Shown here piece by piece: positions 56,340 through 64,000 of a stretch of DNA of 64,000 nt. Each line of letters begins with the position of its first letter. The first letter of the stretch is position 1. This DNA is from Serratia sp. PL17 (GTDB lineage Bacteria; Pseudomonadota; Gammaproteobacteria; Enterobacterales; Enterobacteriaceae), in the NCBI RefSeq assembly GCF_017832355.1, contig NZ_JAFIBY010000002.1, forward strand, positions 248,001-312,000, in the 5' to 3' direction. The notes beneath the pieces were generated by a model. The model did not search any database. It was given only the letters and a program-made list of their open reading frames with translations, and had not been told where the DNA came from. The position numbers and the translations under genes are program-made.

Positions 56340-57032
56340 TTAACCGGAGCCGGCGATGCGGCTGTAGTAGGCCTGTTTCATCATGCTGTCGCCCAGCAAT
56401 TTATTAATGGTCCGGTCTAGCACCAGGGTGGTGACGGAAGCAGGCATCAGCGTGGCGGTAATTTCTACGTCGTCATCACCGAAGGGCTCAATATCCAGAT
56501 GCGAGATGAAGCAACTTTCTGCCTGTAGCACCTTTTTGAATTTGGCCAAGGCATCGCGCTGTTCGTGTTCGAAGGCGATCACGCAGATTTGGTAGGTGGA
56601 CTCACCGTTAACGTCGTTGAACGGCTGCTTATTCACCATATTGACGATAGGGCGCAACAAGGTATTGGCTGCCAATACATACAGGGTGGCAGCCAGCGCA
56701 TCGCCATACAGGGCGCAGCCGGCACAGGCACCGACCGCGGCGGAACCCCACAGTGTGGCTGCGGTATTCAAACCTCGGATATTCATTCCTTCTTTCATGA
56801 TTGCCCCGGCGCCGAGAAAGCCAACGCCAGAAACCACATAGGAAATAACCCGTACCGCGCCGCCGCTGCCGTCAATCGTCATAGCCAGATGTACGAAGAT
56901 TGCCGCGCTGGTTGCCACCAGGGTATTGGTGCGCAACCCTGCGGTGCGCTGGCGGAATTGCCTTTCGTAGCCAATGACGGCACCTAGCCCGGACGCAGTA
57001 AACAGCGTCAGTAATGTATGAATGAAATGCAT
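56340..57032 (-). CDS. MgtC/SapB family membrane protein
   Basis: 230 residues. GAVIGYERQFRQRTAGLRTN and VSGVGFLGAGAIMKEGMNIR-GLNTAATLW with several membrane segments define the MgtC N-terminal domain; residues ~140-230 are the soluble ACT-like half. MgtC proteins affect magnesium or acid-stress survival. Not linked here to mgtA/B. Confidence 0.9.
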   Translation of the reverse strand: MHFIHTLLTLFTASGLGAVIGYERQFRQRTAGLRTNTLVATSAAIFVHLAMTIDGSGGAVRVISYVVSGVGFLGAGAIMKEGMNIRGLNTAATLWGSAAVGACAGCALYGDALAATLYVLAANTLLRPIVNMVNKQPFNDVNGESTYQICVIAFEHEQRDALAKFKKVLQAESCFISHLDIEPFGDDDVEITATLMPASVTTLVLDRTINKLLGDSMMKQAYYSRIAGSG

Positions 57033-57145
57033 GATAAATACTCAATGTATTATCCGCTTATCATGAACCACCCATCGGGGGGTAATTCTTGATAAACAGG
57101 TAGTTAATACGGCAGGCAGGACACCTGCCAAGCCGCGGTTTCCGG

Positions 57146-57928
57146 TTAATGTGCGCTGGCGATTTGCTGGCTGAGTGCCTCACTGATTTCCTCTGTCAGT
57201 GCTTGCATTCCTTGGCGGGTTCTCTCTTCGCGACGTAACCTGATGTGGTAATAGCCTTTAAGGGTGCCGGGTTCAGATCCTAACAGGACAATGCGGTCCG
57301 ACATCATCACCGCCTCCTCTACGCTGTGAGTTACCAACACCATAGAGCGGGTTTTTATTTGCCGAGTCATCCAGATCCGCAGCAGATCGCGACGCAGATT
57401 TTCGCCGGTAAAAATATCCAGCGAAGAAAAGGGCTCATCCAACAGTAGCAACATGGGTTCTACCGCCAGCGCACGGGCAAAACCCACACGTTGGCGCATA
57501 CCGCCGGAAAGTTCTCGTGGGTAAGCGTCGCGATAGGGGGTCAGGCCGACCAGACCCAACATTTTCAGGGTCTGGGTTTCGATCACTTGCTGCGGGAGAT
57601 CCTGAGCCTGCAGGCCGAAAGCGATATTTTGGTCAACGGTCAGCCAAGGGAAAATGGCAAAGGTCTGGAATACCATATTGATCTGTGGATTAGGCCCCGA
57701 AACCTTTTTTTCTCCGATCATGACGGTGCCTAAATCTGGCTTGATGAGACCGGAAATAATGCGCAACAGGGTAGATTTTCCCGAACCGGACTTGCCCAAT
57801 ATACTGACGATTTCATTATCGTAAATCTTAAAGTTTATTTCACTCAAGACTAAATGACTTTTCTTTCCGGCAAGCTGAAAACTCTTGCTGACGTTATTGA
57901 GCGTTAGCAGACTTTTTCTATTGATCAT
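57146..57928 (-). CDS. ABC transporter ATPase, taurine/nitrate type (2)
   Basis: 260 residues. Walker A GKSGSGKST, signature ELSGGMRQRVGFARAL, Walker B LLLLDEPFSS. It closely resembles the ATPase at 58604-59395, so the pair arose by duplication. Both would serve the fused permease upstream. The substrate is not evident. Confidence 0.92.
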   Translation of the reverse strand: MINRKSLLTLNNVSKSFQLAGKKSHLVLSEINFKIYDNEIVSILGKSGSGKSTLLRIISGLIKPDLGTVMIGEKKVSGPNPQINMVFQTFAIFPWLTVDQNIAFGLQAQDLPQQVIETQTLKMLGLVGLTPYRDAYPRELSGGMRQRVGFARALAVEPMLLLLDEPFSSLDIFTGENLRRDLLRIWMTRQIKTRSMVLVTHSVEEAVMMSDRIVLLGSEPGTLKGYYHIRLRREERTRQGMQALTEEISEALSQQIASAH

Positions 57929-58603
57929 GAAATACCCTTTTTAATCTATTAAAAAGTATGTGCATAGAATATTGCCCGCAAATGGGGTGTGAACATGAAT
58001 GCCATAATTGCAGGCGAAAACATGCCGGACCGCTTGTCGGACTGTTAATAAAAAAGGCGTTTTATGGGGTGCTGACAGGGCATAAGCATCCTGCAGAGCC
58101 AGGAACGCTTAAGCAAAAAACCGAAGGGAAAAGCGAAAAGGGGTGTAACGGACTCACATCCTGACACTTTCAGGACGCAATATGATGACTATTGCTCCTG
58201 GTCCTTCAGTAAATTCAACAAACCATTAAACAACGAACCGTCGCCGTCCATATAATTTCCTCGTTATTTTTCATGGGAGGATAATAACCGTAATAGCGTG
58301 CATTGTTCAATGATGCGAAGTCGTTTTGTCTAATCAAAATGTAATTTAATATTAATGCATGAGAGGGAACCTGTTTTGTTTAAACGGGATGTAAACCAGA
58401 TTGGTTCATAAATGAATATTGCCATCAATTATTTGAAATATAAACCGTAGGTAAACGGAATTGGAAATAATAATGGCAGCGTTGTTCAGGATTATTATGG
58501 GGAACCGATTTGATGTGTTCCCCCTCATGCTTGTTTACGAGTAATTGCAAAGCCTCAGCGTAGGTACATCATCCCATCCTGAGCCAGTGATAAACATGGC
58601 GGA
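57929..58603. other. 675-bp gap between the two ATPase genes
   Basis: AT-rich from about 58230 on. A 68-codon plus-strand frame (57958-58164) has no ribosome site and is not believed. A 20-codon minus-strand frame is listed separately, with a small stem TCCTG/CAGGA just after it (58159-58174). No substrate-binding protein gene is here. Confidence 0.5.
58189..58251 (-). CDS. Possible 20-residue leader peptide
   Basis: MDGDGSLFNGLLNLLKDQEQ, with GAGG seven bases before the ATG. It lies 260 bases upstream of the second ATPase gene. Too short to be sure; the ribosome site is the only support. Confidence 0.3.
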   Translation of the reverse strand: MDGDGSLFNGLLNLLKDQEQ

Positions 58604-59395
58604 TTACGATGACGCTTGCGATACCGCGATTTTTTTATACAGGCAGTCCGTAATCTCTTCAGTAATAAGACGCATATTTTGCCGATTGCGCTGTGGGGGC
58701 GGGACAGTGATGGTGAATTGATCGGCTATTTGTCGACGGGATGCATCCAGGATGATCACCCGGTTGGACATCATCACCGCTTCTTCAACGTCATGCGTCA
58801 CCATCACCATGGCGCGAGTGCTGATTCTTTTTGCTATCCACAGCGCCATGAGATCCTGACGCAGTTTAAGCGCGGTAAAAATGTCGAGAGAAGAGAATGG
58901 CTCATCCAGCAACAATACTTTGGGCTCCACGGCCAACGCCCGGGCAAAGCCGACGCGTTGGCGCATACCGCCGGACAGTTCACGTGGCCTGGCTTGTTCA
59001 TAGCCTGTCAGGCCAATCAACTTCATTAGTCCTCCGATTTTTTCAGCGATCGCTTGTGGGGGCAAACTCTGTGCCAGTAGGCCAAAAGCGATGTTGTCGT
59101 AAACGGTTAGCCAGGGATAAAGTGCATATGATTGAAATACCATACTGATACTTTCATCCGGGCCTTTGAGAGGGACGTTTTCCAGGCTGACTGTTCCACT
59201 GTCGGGGAAGAGTAACCCGGCCAATATGCGCAGCAGGGTGGATTTCCCCGAGCCGGACTGGCCCAGGATAGTGACAAACTCTCCCTCATGAACGGTCAGG
59301 TTAACCTTCTTCAACACGGTTTTTGGCCGGCCATTTTCACCGATGAAGGTTTTAGTCACCTGCGTAGCCTGGAGAATAACGTTTTGAGTTTCCAT
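58604..59395 (-). CDS. ABC transporter ATPase, taurine/nitrate type (1)
   Basis: 263 residues. Walker A GQSGSGKST, ELSGGMRQRVGFARAL, Walker B LLLDEPFSSLD and D-loop are complete. It starts 11 bases after the permease stop, so the two share a transcript. Confidence 0.92.
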   Translation of the reverse strand: METQNVILQATQVTKTFIGENGRPKTVLKKVNLTVHEGEFVTILGQSGSGKSTLLRILAGLLFPDSGTVSLENVPLKGPDESISMVFQSYALYPWLTVYDNIAFGLLAQSLPPQAIAEKIGGLMKLIGLTGYEQARPRELSGGMRQRVGFARALAVEPKVLLLDEPFSSLDIFTALKLRQDLMALWIAKRISTRAMVMVTHDVEEAVMMSNRVIILDASRRQIADQFTITVPPPQRNRQNMRLITEEITDCLYKKIAVSQASS

Positions 59396-59406
59396 GTCTT
59401 ACCTCA

Positions 59407-61128
59407 TCAATCGTATTTGAATTTGGTTTCTGCCAGTCGGTACAGTGGCTGCCAGACGAAAATGATGCACAGCGCCACCAGCGCGATCATGGCGGTACAA
59501 CCCAATGCGGATTCTGGGTTTTTGCCTGCATCAGTCACCACAGAAATGAATGCGCCCAAACCGGTCGTACTGAGGGTGGTGCTACCCCACTGAATCACCT
59601 CAGCAGCAATCGCACTATTCCAGGCCCCACCGGCGGCGGAAATGATGCCTGTTACGATGTAGGGGAAAATCGCCGGCAGCATGTAATAACGCCACCAGTT
59701 GACGTTTCGTAGGCGAAAGGTTTTGCTGACTTCGGTAATCTGCGTAGGGATGGCCGATACGCCAGCTATTACGTTAAATAGCACGTACCACTGTGTGCCC
59801 AACATGATCATGGGAATGGCCCACCAGCCGAGATCCTGATGATAAATAGCGATGAAGGCAGCGATCAGCGGATAGAAAATATTGGGCGGGATGGCCGCCA
59901 GGATCTGGATGATCGGTTGAAAGAACTTCACCCGTCGTGGATTCATGCCAATCCACACCCCCAGCGGTGTGAAAATGACGATGCTTAACAGCATGGCCGT
60001 CACGACGCGTGCCGTGGTCAACAGCATCCACTCTGGCAGCATGCTGAAATACTGTTTAGGGAAGTATTCCCACAGTTGATAGCCAAACCAAACGCAAGCC
60101 ATCACCACCGCGAGATACCAGAGACTGCGCCACAGCCAATTGCCTTTGGCGACAATACGAAACAGATGATGTAAACCCAGCGCATACCAAACCCGCGGTA
60201 ATTTGAACAGCCAGAGATCTGCCAGTACACGCAGCGTTCCGCTGAATGCCGCTCCGACATAAGAGAAAGTCAGGCAGTTGTAAAACCATGAGCCGCCTTC
60301 CGCCTGAGTGGCGGTAACGTCTTCGTATTTGAAGCGCGAGGTATAACGTACCAGCGGACGGAAAATCAGTTGATCCAATACGACAATGTTGGCAGCCAAG
60401 GCGATCACTGCAAACAAGATGGCCTGAATGTTCTGTTGCGCCAGCGCCTCGGCGATATAGGAACCTACGCCGGGCAATGCAATAGAACGATCGCCAACCG
60501 GGATCGCTTCAGACGCGACCAAGGCAAACCAAGCGGCGGATTGCGAGACCATGGCATTCCATAGCAGTCCTGGGACCGAATAAATAAACTCCAGTCGCCA
60601 GAAGCGCTGCCATGGGTTGTAATTAAAGCTGCGTGCGGCCTCATCCAACTCATGCGGAATGATGCGTAATGTCTGATACAGCGTTAACATCATGTTCCAG
60701 GCCTGGCCGGTGAATACCGCAAAGATGGCGGTACATTCCAATCCCATTACGCTGTGCGGATAGAGATTGAGGAAATACACCGTGGTGAAGGTTAAGAAAC
60801 CCACCAGGGGGACTGACTCCATAAAGTTGACGAAGGGCAGGATCACCCGGCGGAGGGGGACATAGCGGGCTGCCAGTACCGCAAAGACGATAGAAAACAG
60901 TAATGACCAGGCCATGCCGATGATAAAACGCATGCTGGTTCTCAGCGAATAATAAAAAAGGTTCCAGGCATCGAGACTCATTGCCGGGGTATTCTTCTCA
61001 TTAAATCCACTGTGCATATCACCCCAGGCTCGGATGAAGAAGGCTATAAATAACATCCCGATGGCGATGACGATAATGTCGTTTAAATAGTACTTCTTAA
61101 AAATAGATATACCCTGGTTATTTTGCAT
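59407..61128 (-). CDS. Fused double ABC permease, taurine/nitrate type
   Basis: 573 residues with two BPD_transp_1 domains in one chain, about 10-12 membrane segments. The two coupling loops are ELDEAARSFNYNPWQRF (first half) and ITEVSKTFRLRNVNWWRYY (second half). Usually two permease copies pair up; here they are fused, which may explain the two different ATPases. No binding-protein gene is nearby. Confidence 0.9.
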   Translation of the reverse strand: MQNNQGISIFKKYYLNDIIVIAIGMLFIAFFIRAWGDMHSGFNEKNTPAMSLDAWNLFYYSLRTSMRFIIGMAWSLLFSIVFAVLAARYVPLRRVILPFVNFMESVPLVGFLTFTTVYFLNLYPHSVMGLECTAIFAVFTGQAWNMMLTLYQTLRIIPHELDEAARSFNYNPWQRFWRLEFIYSVPGLLWNAMVSQSAAWFALVASEAIPVGDRSIALPGVGSYIAEALAQQNIQAILFAVIALAANIVVLDQLIFRPLVRYTSRFKYEDVTATQAEGGSWFYNCLTFSYVGAAFSGTLRVLADLWLFKLPRVWYALGLHHLFRIVAKGNWLWRSLWYLAVVMACVWFGYQLWEYFPKQYFSMLPEWMLLTTARVVTAMLLSIVIFTPLGVWIGMNPRRVKFFQPIIQILAAIPPNIFYPLIAAFIAIYHQDLGWWAIPMIMLGTQWYVLFNVIAGVSAIPTQITEVSKTFRLRNVNWWRYYMLPAIFPYIVTGIISAAGGAWNSAIAAEVIQWGSTTLSTTGLGAFISVVTDAGKNPESALGCTAMIALVALCIIFVWQPLYRLAETKFKYD

Positions 61129-61658
61129 AATGCAGACCCTTTATTTTCCCAAAAATCCGGTTTTTGACATGGTGAATACGCCATTGCTGGGAGAGAAAGA
61201 CGGCTGTAGCCATTTTTATTGTGTTTTTTTAATCGTGGACGATCCGCTTTTGGGGCGTTTGATGGGCAATTTATCAGTTTTAAATCATTGGCATAGCAGG
61301 ATGCCATCGATGAAAAACCGAGTATCTGCCGCATTCTGCTTCTTTCAGAATGCAGCGTAGAGGGCATTACTGAAAGATACTCAATAGCGTTAGGCTGACA
61401 TTAAATATGTCATCGTCCATTGGCCCTCCCTTGATGGAAAAATACAGGGAGAGGGTAAGGTTTTTAGTTAATGGAAATCAATTGAGTGTCGTATATTTTT
61501 ATAATATATATGTAACAGGATGAAAATTCATTTTATAACGGATGTATTCATTAATTAAATATAAGTGACGGGTATACCGCTGATATTCATCTCAGCGGTA
61601 TATACGCAGAATGGAAGGTGGCTTTCACGAAAAGCCAGTACGCCGCGGAAGGCAAAGA
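61129..61658. other. 530-bp gap upstream of the ABC operon
   Basis: Holds the ABC leader and a perfect 11-bp hairpin (listed separately). AT-rich at 61480-61570. No gene seen. Confidence 0.5.
61573..61602 (-). terminator. Hairpin after the OtsA-like gene
   Basis: TATACCGCTGA and TCAGCGGTATA with an eight-base loop, 57 bases after the OtsA-like stop. The following T-tract is weak. Confidence 0.5.
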
Positions 61659-62369
61659 TTAATAGAGTTTTCGGGTGTTAATCCCGGCCGGGAAGATGCC
61701 AGCAGTGAAGATGTGCCCGTTAACCTGCCACTGGTCATCGGGCAGCATTTCTACCGGATAGTCGTTGGCCAGATAATTGAGGAAGTTGTTGCGATCGTCG
61801 AGTGCCTGAAAGCCGATCAGATCGTAGAAAAGCAGCGACTCGATTAAACCGTGATGCTCGGGGATCTGCCTGAGCAACGTCGCTGACGGGAAGGGTAAAT
61901 GGAAGAAAAATGCGCAGGGGTTCAGCAACCCCTGTTCTTTCAGCGCCTGGCCGCAGGGCAGCAGTTGGTAATCATCAATGCAGATGATGTCGTTTGGGCA
62001 CACATATTCGCAGGCTATATCGGCGAAATGCTGGTTGAGTTGTCGGTATGCGCAGTAGTTCTCCGGCGTGAAATGCGCCTTCTCCGGGCGGTTGTGGAAC
62101 ACCGGCCACAGGCCATCGTGATAGTAGCCCTGATAGTGAAAGTGAAACTCCTCGGTAGACAGCGGAAAGGTCACCTGTTCATAGCCGCTGCGGTGCTGAT
62201 AGCTGATCGGGCGGCGCGTTGCTGCGCCAAAATTTTGCACGTCGCCGTTCCAGCCCAGCCACAACCCTTGACTGTCATCACTGGTGGTGTCAGGCGATAA
62301 GGCCTGGGTGGCGCAGGCCAGATCCTTGCTGTCACACTGTTTATTCGAGATCAAAACCAAACGAGACAT
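61659..62369 (-). CDS. OtsA-like half protein (GT20 N-lobe)
   Basis: 236 residues. SRLVLISNKQ, GLWLGWNGD, HFHYQGYYHDGLWPVFHNRP and FFFHLPFPSA are those of trehalose-6-phosphate synthase. OtsA is about 470 residues; this ends at the lobe border (GIFPAGINTRKLY), so the UDP-glucose-binding half is absent. Either a decayed gene or a stand-alone N-lobe; I see no second half downstream. Confidence 0.75.
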   Translation of the reverse strand: MSRLVLISNKQCDSKDLACATQALSPDTTSDDSQGLWLGWNGDVQNFGAATRRPISYQHRSGYEQVTFPLSTEEFHFHYQGYYHDGLWPVFHNRPEKAHFTPENYCAYRQLNQHFADIACEYVCPNDIICIDDYQLLPCGQALKEQGLLNPCAFFFHLPFPSATLLRQIPEHHGLIESLLFYDLIGFQALDDRNNFLNYLANDYPVEMLPDDQWQVNGHIFTAGIFPAGINTRKLY

Positions 62370-62464
62370 GGTGCGTTCCTTGTTTAGTGTACGGACGGGG
62401 CGGTGTGAAGCGTGCCGGGTTGCTGATAGATATCAGGCCGGGTAAGCGTCCACACCCGGTCCGG

Positions 62465-62923
62465 CTAGTTGACAGGCTCAAGACCCGCCCGGGCATACAG
62501 CCAAGGCGCCTGGCTGGTATAGAGCATGATGCGGCGCAATCCGGCCATCAACGGGTGGTCCAGGCAACTTTGCACCAGCCACAAGCCCAGCCCATTGCCG
62601 CGGTATTCGGCGGTGATGAACACATCGCTCAGGTAGGCGAAGGTGGCGTGGTCTGTGATCAATCGGGCAAAGCCGAGCTGACGGTTTTTGCGGTACAGGC
62701 CAAAACACAGGCTGTGGCGAAGGGCGTTTTCCAGCGTAGTGCGGTCGATATCCTGCGCCCAATGTGAATGGCTGAGAAAACGATGAATAAAATCCATGTC
62801 CAGCCGCTGGCGATCGGTGCTGATATGAAAAGCGCCTTTATGCCAGATAAATACGTGCCCATGATCTAACACGATGGGTTGTTCGGTATTTTCAGCCAAT
62901 GCGGAATATTGCTGATATTTCAT
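62465..62923 (-). CDS. GNAT-family N-acetyltransferase
   Basis: 152 residues. The acetyl-CoA motif VFITAEYRGNGLGLWLVQSC lies at about residues 100-120, after a beta strand TFAYLSD. Substrate unknown. Between the OtsA-like and ligase genes on the same strand. Confidence 0.88.
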   Translation of the reverse strand: MKYQQYSALAENTEQPIVLDHGHVFIWHKGAFHISTDRQRLDMDFIHRFLSHSHWAQDIDRTTLENALRHSLCFGLYRKNRQLGFARLITDHATFAYLSDVFITAEYRGNGLGLWLVQSCLDHPLMAGLRRIMLYTSQAPWLYARAGLEPVN

Positions 62924-63014
62924 GGTGGTCCTCTTTCCCGGTACACGTCGTGTTTAAGCCGACGGCATGGTGGTTCATTGGGGATATCCCGGCTAACGTG
63001 GGCGCAGCATGCCG

Positions 63015-64000
63015 TTAAAGCATCCAGCTCACTTCCGCTGCGGTGACCTGCCCTTCAAAGCGGCGCAGTTCTGCGGTCTTGCAGGTGTGCCACAGCGCAG
63101 TAAATGCCGGACCAAGGCTGTCGCGCAGCCCCGGACATTGTTGGAATAGGGTCAACGCTTCCTGCTGGCTGAGCGGCAGCACTGCCGCGTCGTCATTTTC
63201 ATAACCGTTGCCACAGGCTGGCGGGGGCAGTGGCAGCGCATGTTCCAGCCCGTACAGCATGCCGCTCAGCATTACCGCTACCGCCAGATAAGGGTTGGCG
63301 TCGGCACCGGCAAGCCGGTATTCGATGCGTTGGTTGGCACTGTCGGCACAGGGCAGGCGCAACGCTACCGTGCGGTTGTTGTGCCCCCATGACGCGCGTA
63401 ATGGCACATGCATGCCCGGACGGAAACGACGAAACGCGTTGATGTTTGGCGCGAGTATCGCCATTGAAGCCGGCATTAGCGCCAGCATCCCGGCTATCAC
63501 CTGCGTCATGGTGGTACTCAGCGCGCCCGGCGCGCTGGCCAGCAGATTGTTGCCCTGTTCGTCCTGCAGGCTGATATGAAAATGCAAACCGCTGCCCGCT
63601 GCCTGCGCGCAGGGTTTTGCCATAAAGCAGGCGTGCTGATGGTGTTTCTCTGCTATCTGGCGGGTGAGGCGCTTCAACGCCAGCACCTGGTCGCAGGCTT
63701 CCAGCACTCGTGCGCTGTGGTGCAGGTTCAGCTCATATTGGCCGGAGGCCGCCTCGGCGACGATGCCGGTTAGCGGCAGCGCTTGTAATCGGGCCTGATG
63801 TTCGATGTCATTGAGCAGCGCATGGTGGCGCTCTGGTGCATCGACAGAAAAACTCTGCGTTGGGCACTGGCTGGCGCCAGCAGGCTGTTGCAGCGGGTCA
63901 TGCAGATAAAACTCCAACTCTGCCGCGACCACAGGGTAATACCCCTTGGCCTGCAGACGTTTGAGTACCTGTTGCAGCACCACGCGCGGTTCAAGTTCGC
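63015..64000 (-). CDS. Glutamine synthetase-family ligase, PuuA-like (5' end outside)
   Basis: The frame is open to the right edge (ELEPRVVLQQ precedes the first start-like codon), so the N-terminus is missing. VVAAELEFYLHDP, GQYELNLHHS, GSGLHFHISLQDEQGNN, APNINAFRRF and RIEYRLAGADANPYLA are the metal and ATP sites of type III-like glutamine synthetases such as gamma-glutamylputrescine synthetase. A role in polyamine use is likely but not certain. Confidence 0.85.
   Translation of the reverse strand, partial: ELEPRVVLQQVLKRLQAKGYYPVVAAELEFYLHDPLQQPAGASQCPTQSFSVDAPERHHALLNDIEHQARLQALPLTGIVAEAASGQYELNLHHSARVLEACDQVLALKRLTRQIAEKHHQHACFMAKPCAQAAGSGLHFHISLQDEQGNNLLASAPGALSTTMTQVIAGMLALMPASMAILAPNINAFRRFRPGMHVPLRASWGHNNRTVALRLPCADSANQRIEYRLAGADANPYLAVAVMLSGMLYGLEHALPLPPPACGNGYENDDAAVLPLSQQEALTLFQQCPGLRDSLGPAFTALWHTCKTAELRRFEGQVTAAEVSWML

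Noticed and set aside
57958-58164. 68-codon plus-strand frame with several Cys between ATPase genes
   Set aside because: No ribosome site, no family resemblance, and opposite to all neighbours.

Overview
The window looks like the chromosome of a Serratia-like member of the Enterobacterales. The backbone genes are typical enteric ones: a cryptic beta-glucoside (asc) operon with its LacI-type repressor, yjiA-yjiX-btsT, a CynT-type carbonic anhydrase, and a glutamate-putrescine ligase-like gene. Two repeats related to the enterobacterial ERIC family lie beside btsT. This identification is an inference from gene content; no rRNA or tRNA is present to confirm it.

Layout. (1) 1-3727: the end of a phospholipase D-type gene and an overlapping SNF2-type helicase gene, a pair typical of defence islands. 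(2) 3877-4826: the 3' fragment of a gene split by a prophage. (3) 4827-37912: a complete-looking Mu-like transposable prophage of 33,086 bp. Both ends begin TGTT when read inward, and both are flanked by the same 5-bp sequence ATGGC. Early genes (repressor, Ner, MuA, MuB) lie at the high-coordinate end. Mor, lysis, head, tail, baseplate and fibre genes follow on the minus strand down to the low-coordinate end. (4) 37913-42734: the 5' fragment of the split gene and the rest of its operon: a WYL-domain regulator, two glycine-rich membrane-type proteins and a small membrane protein. (5) 42906-46919: a truncated phosphoethanolamine transferase, carbonic anhydrase, a McrA-like HNH restriction endonuclease and an unrecognised protein. 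(6) 47121-64000: metabolic backbone, namely the asc operon, yjiA/yjiX/btsT, a LysR regulator, an MgtC-like protein, a taurine/nitrate-type ABC transporter with a fused permease and two ATPases, an OtsA-like half protein, a GNAT acetyltransferase and a glutamine-synthetase-family ligase that runs off the edge.

The most interesting point is the prophage target. Removing 4827-37912 and one copy of the 5-bp duplication rejoins the two flanking fragments in frame into one 767-codon gene, the last gene of the WYL-headed operon. This protein and its 483-aa neighbour share a domain with an HG-x2-AE motif, a D-x6-E-x-Q-x-K motif and a G-x-P...PKD motif. The second motif is reminiscent of PD-(D/E)xK nucleases. 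Each protein also carries glycine/alanine-rich hydrophobic segments. I propose that this operon is an undescribed, membrane-associated, probably defence-related system, and that the prophage has broken it.

Within the prophage the sequence also shows a -2 frameshift signal in the tail-assembly chaperone gene, a nested scaffold start inside the protease gene, a repressor that joins a Mu-type DNA-binding domain to an S24 peptidase, and two receptor-binding proteins with the same virion-attachment N-terminus.
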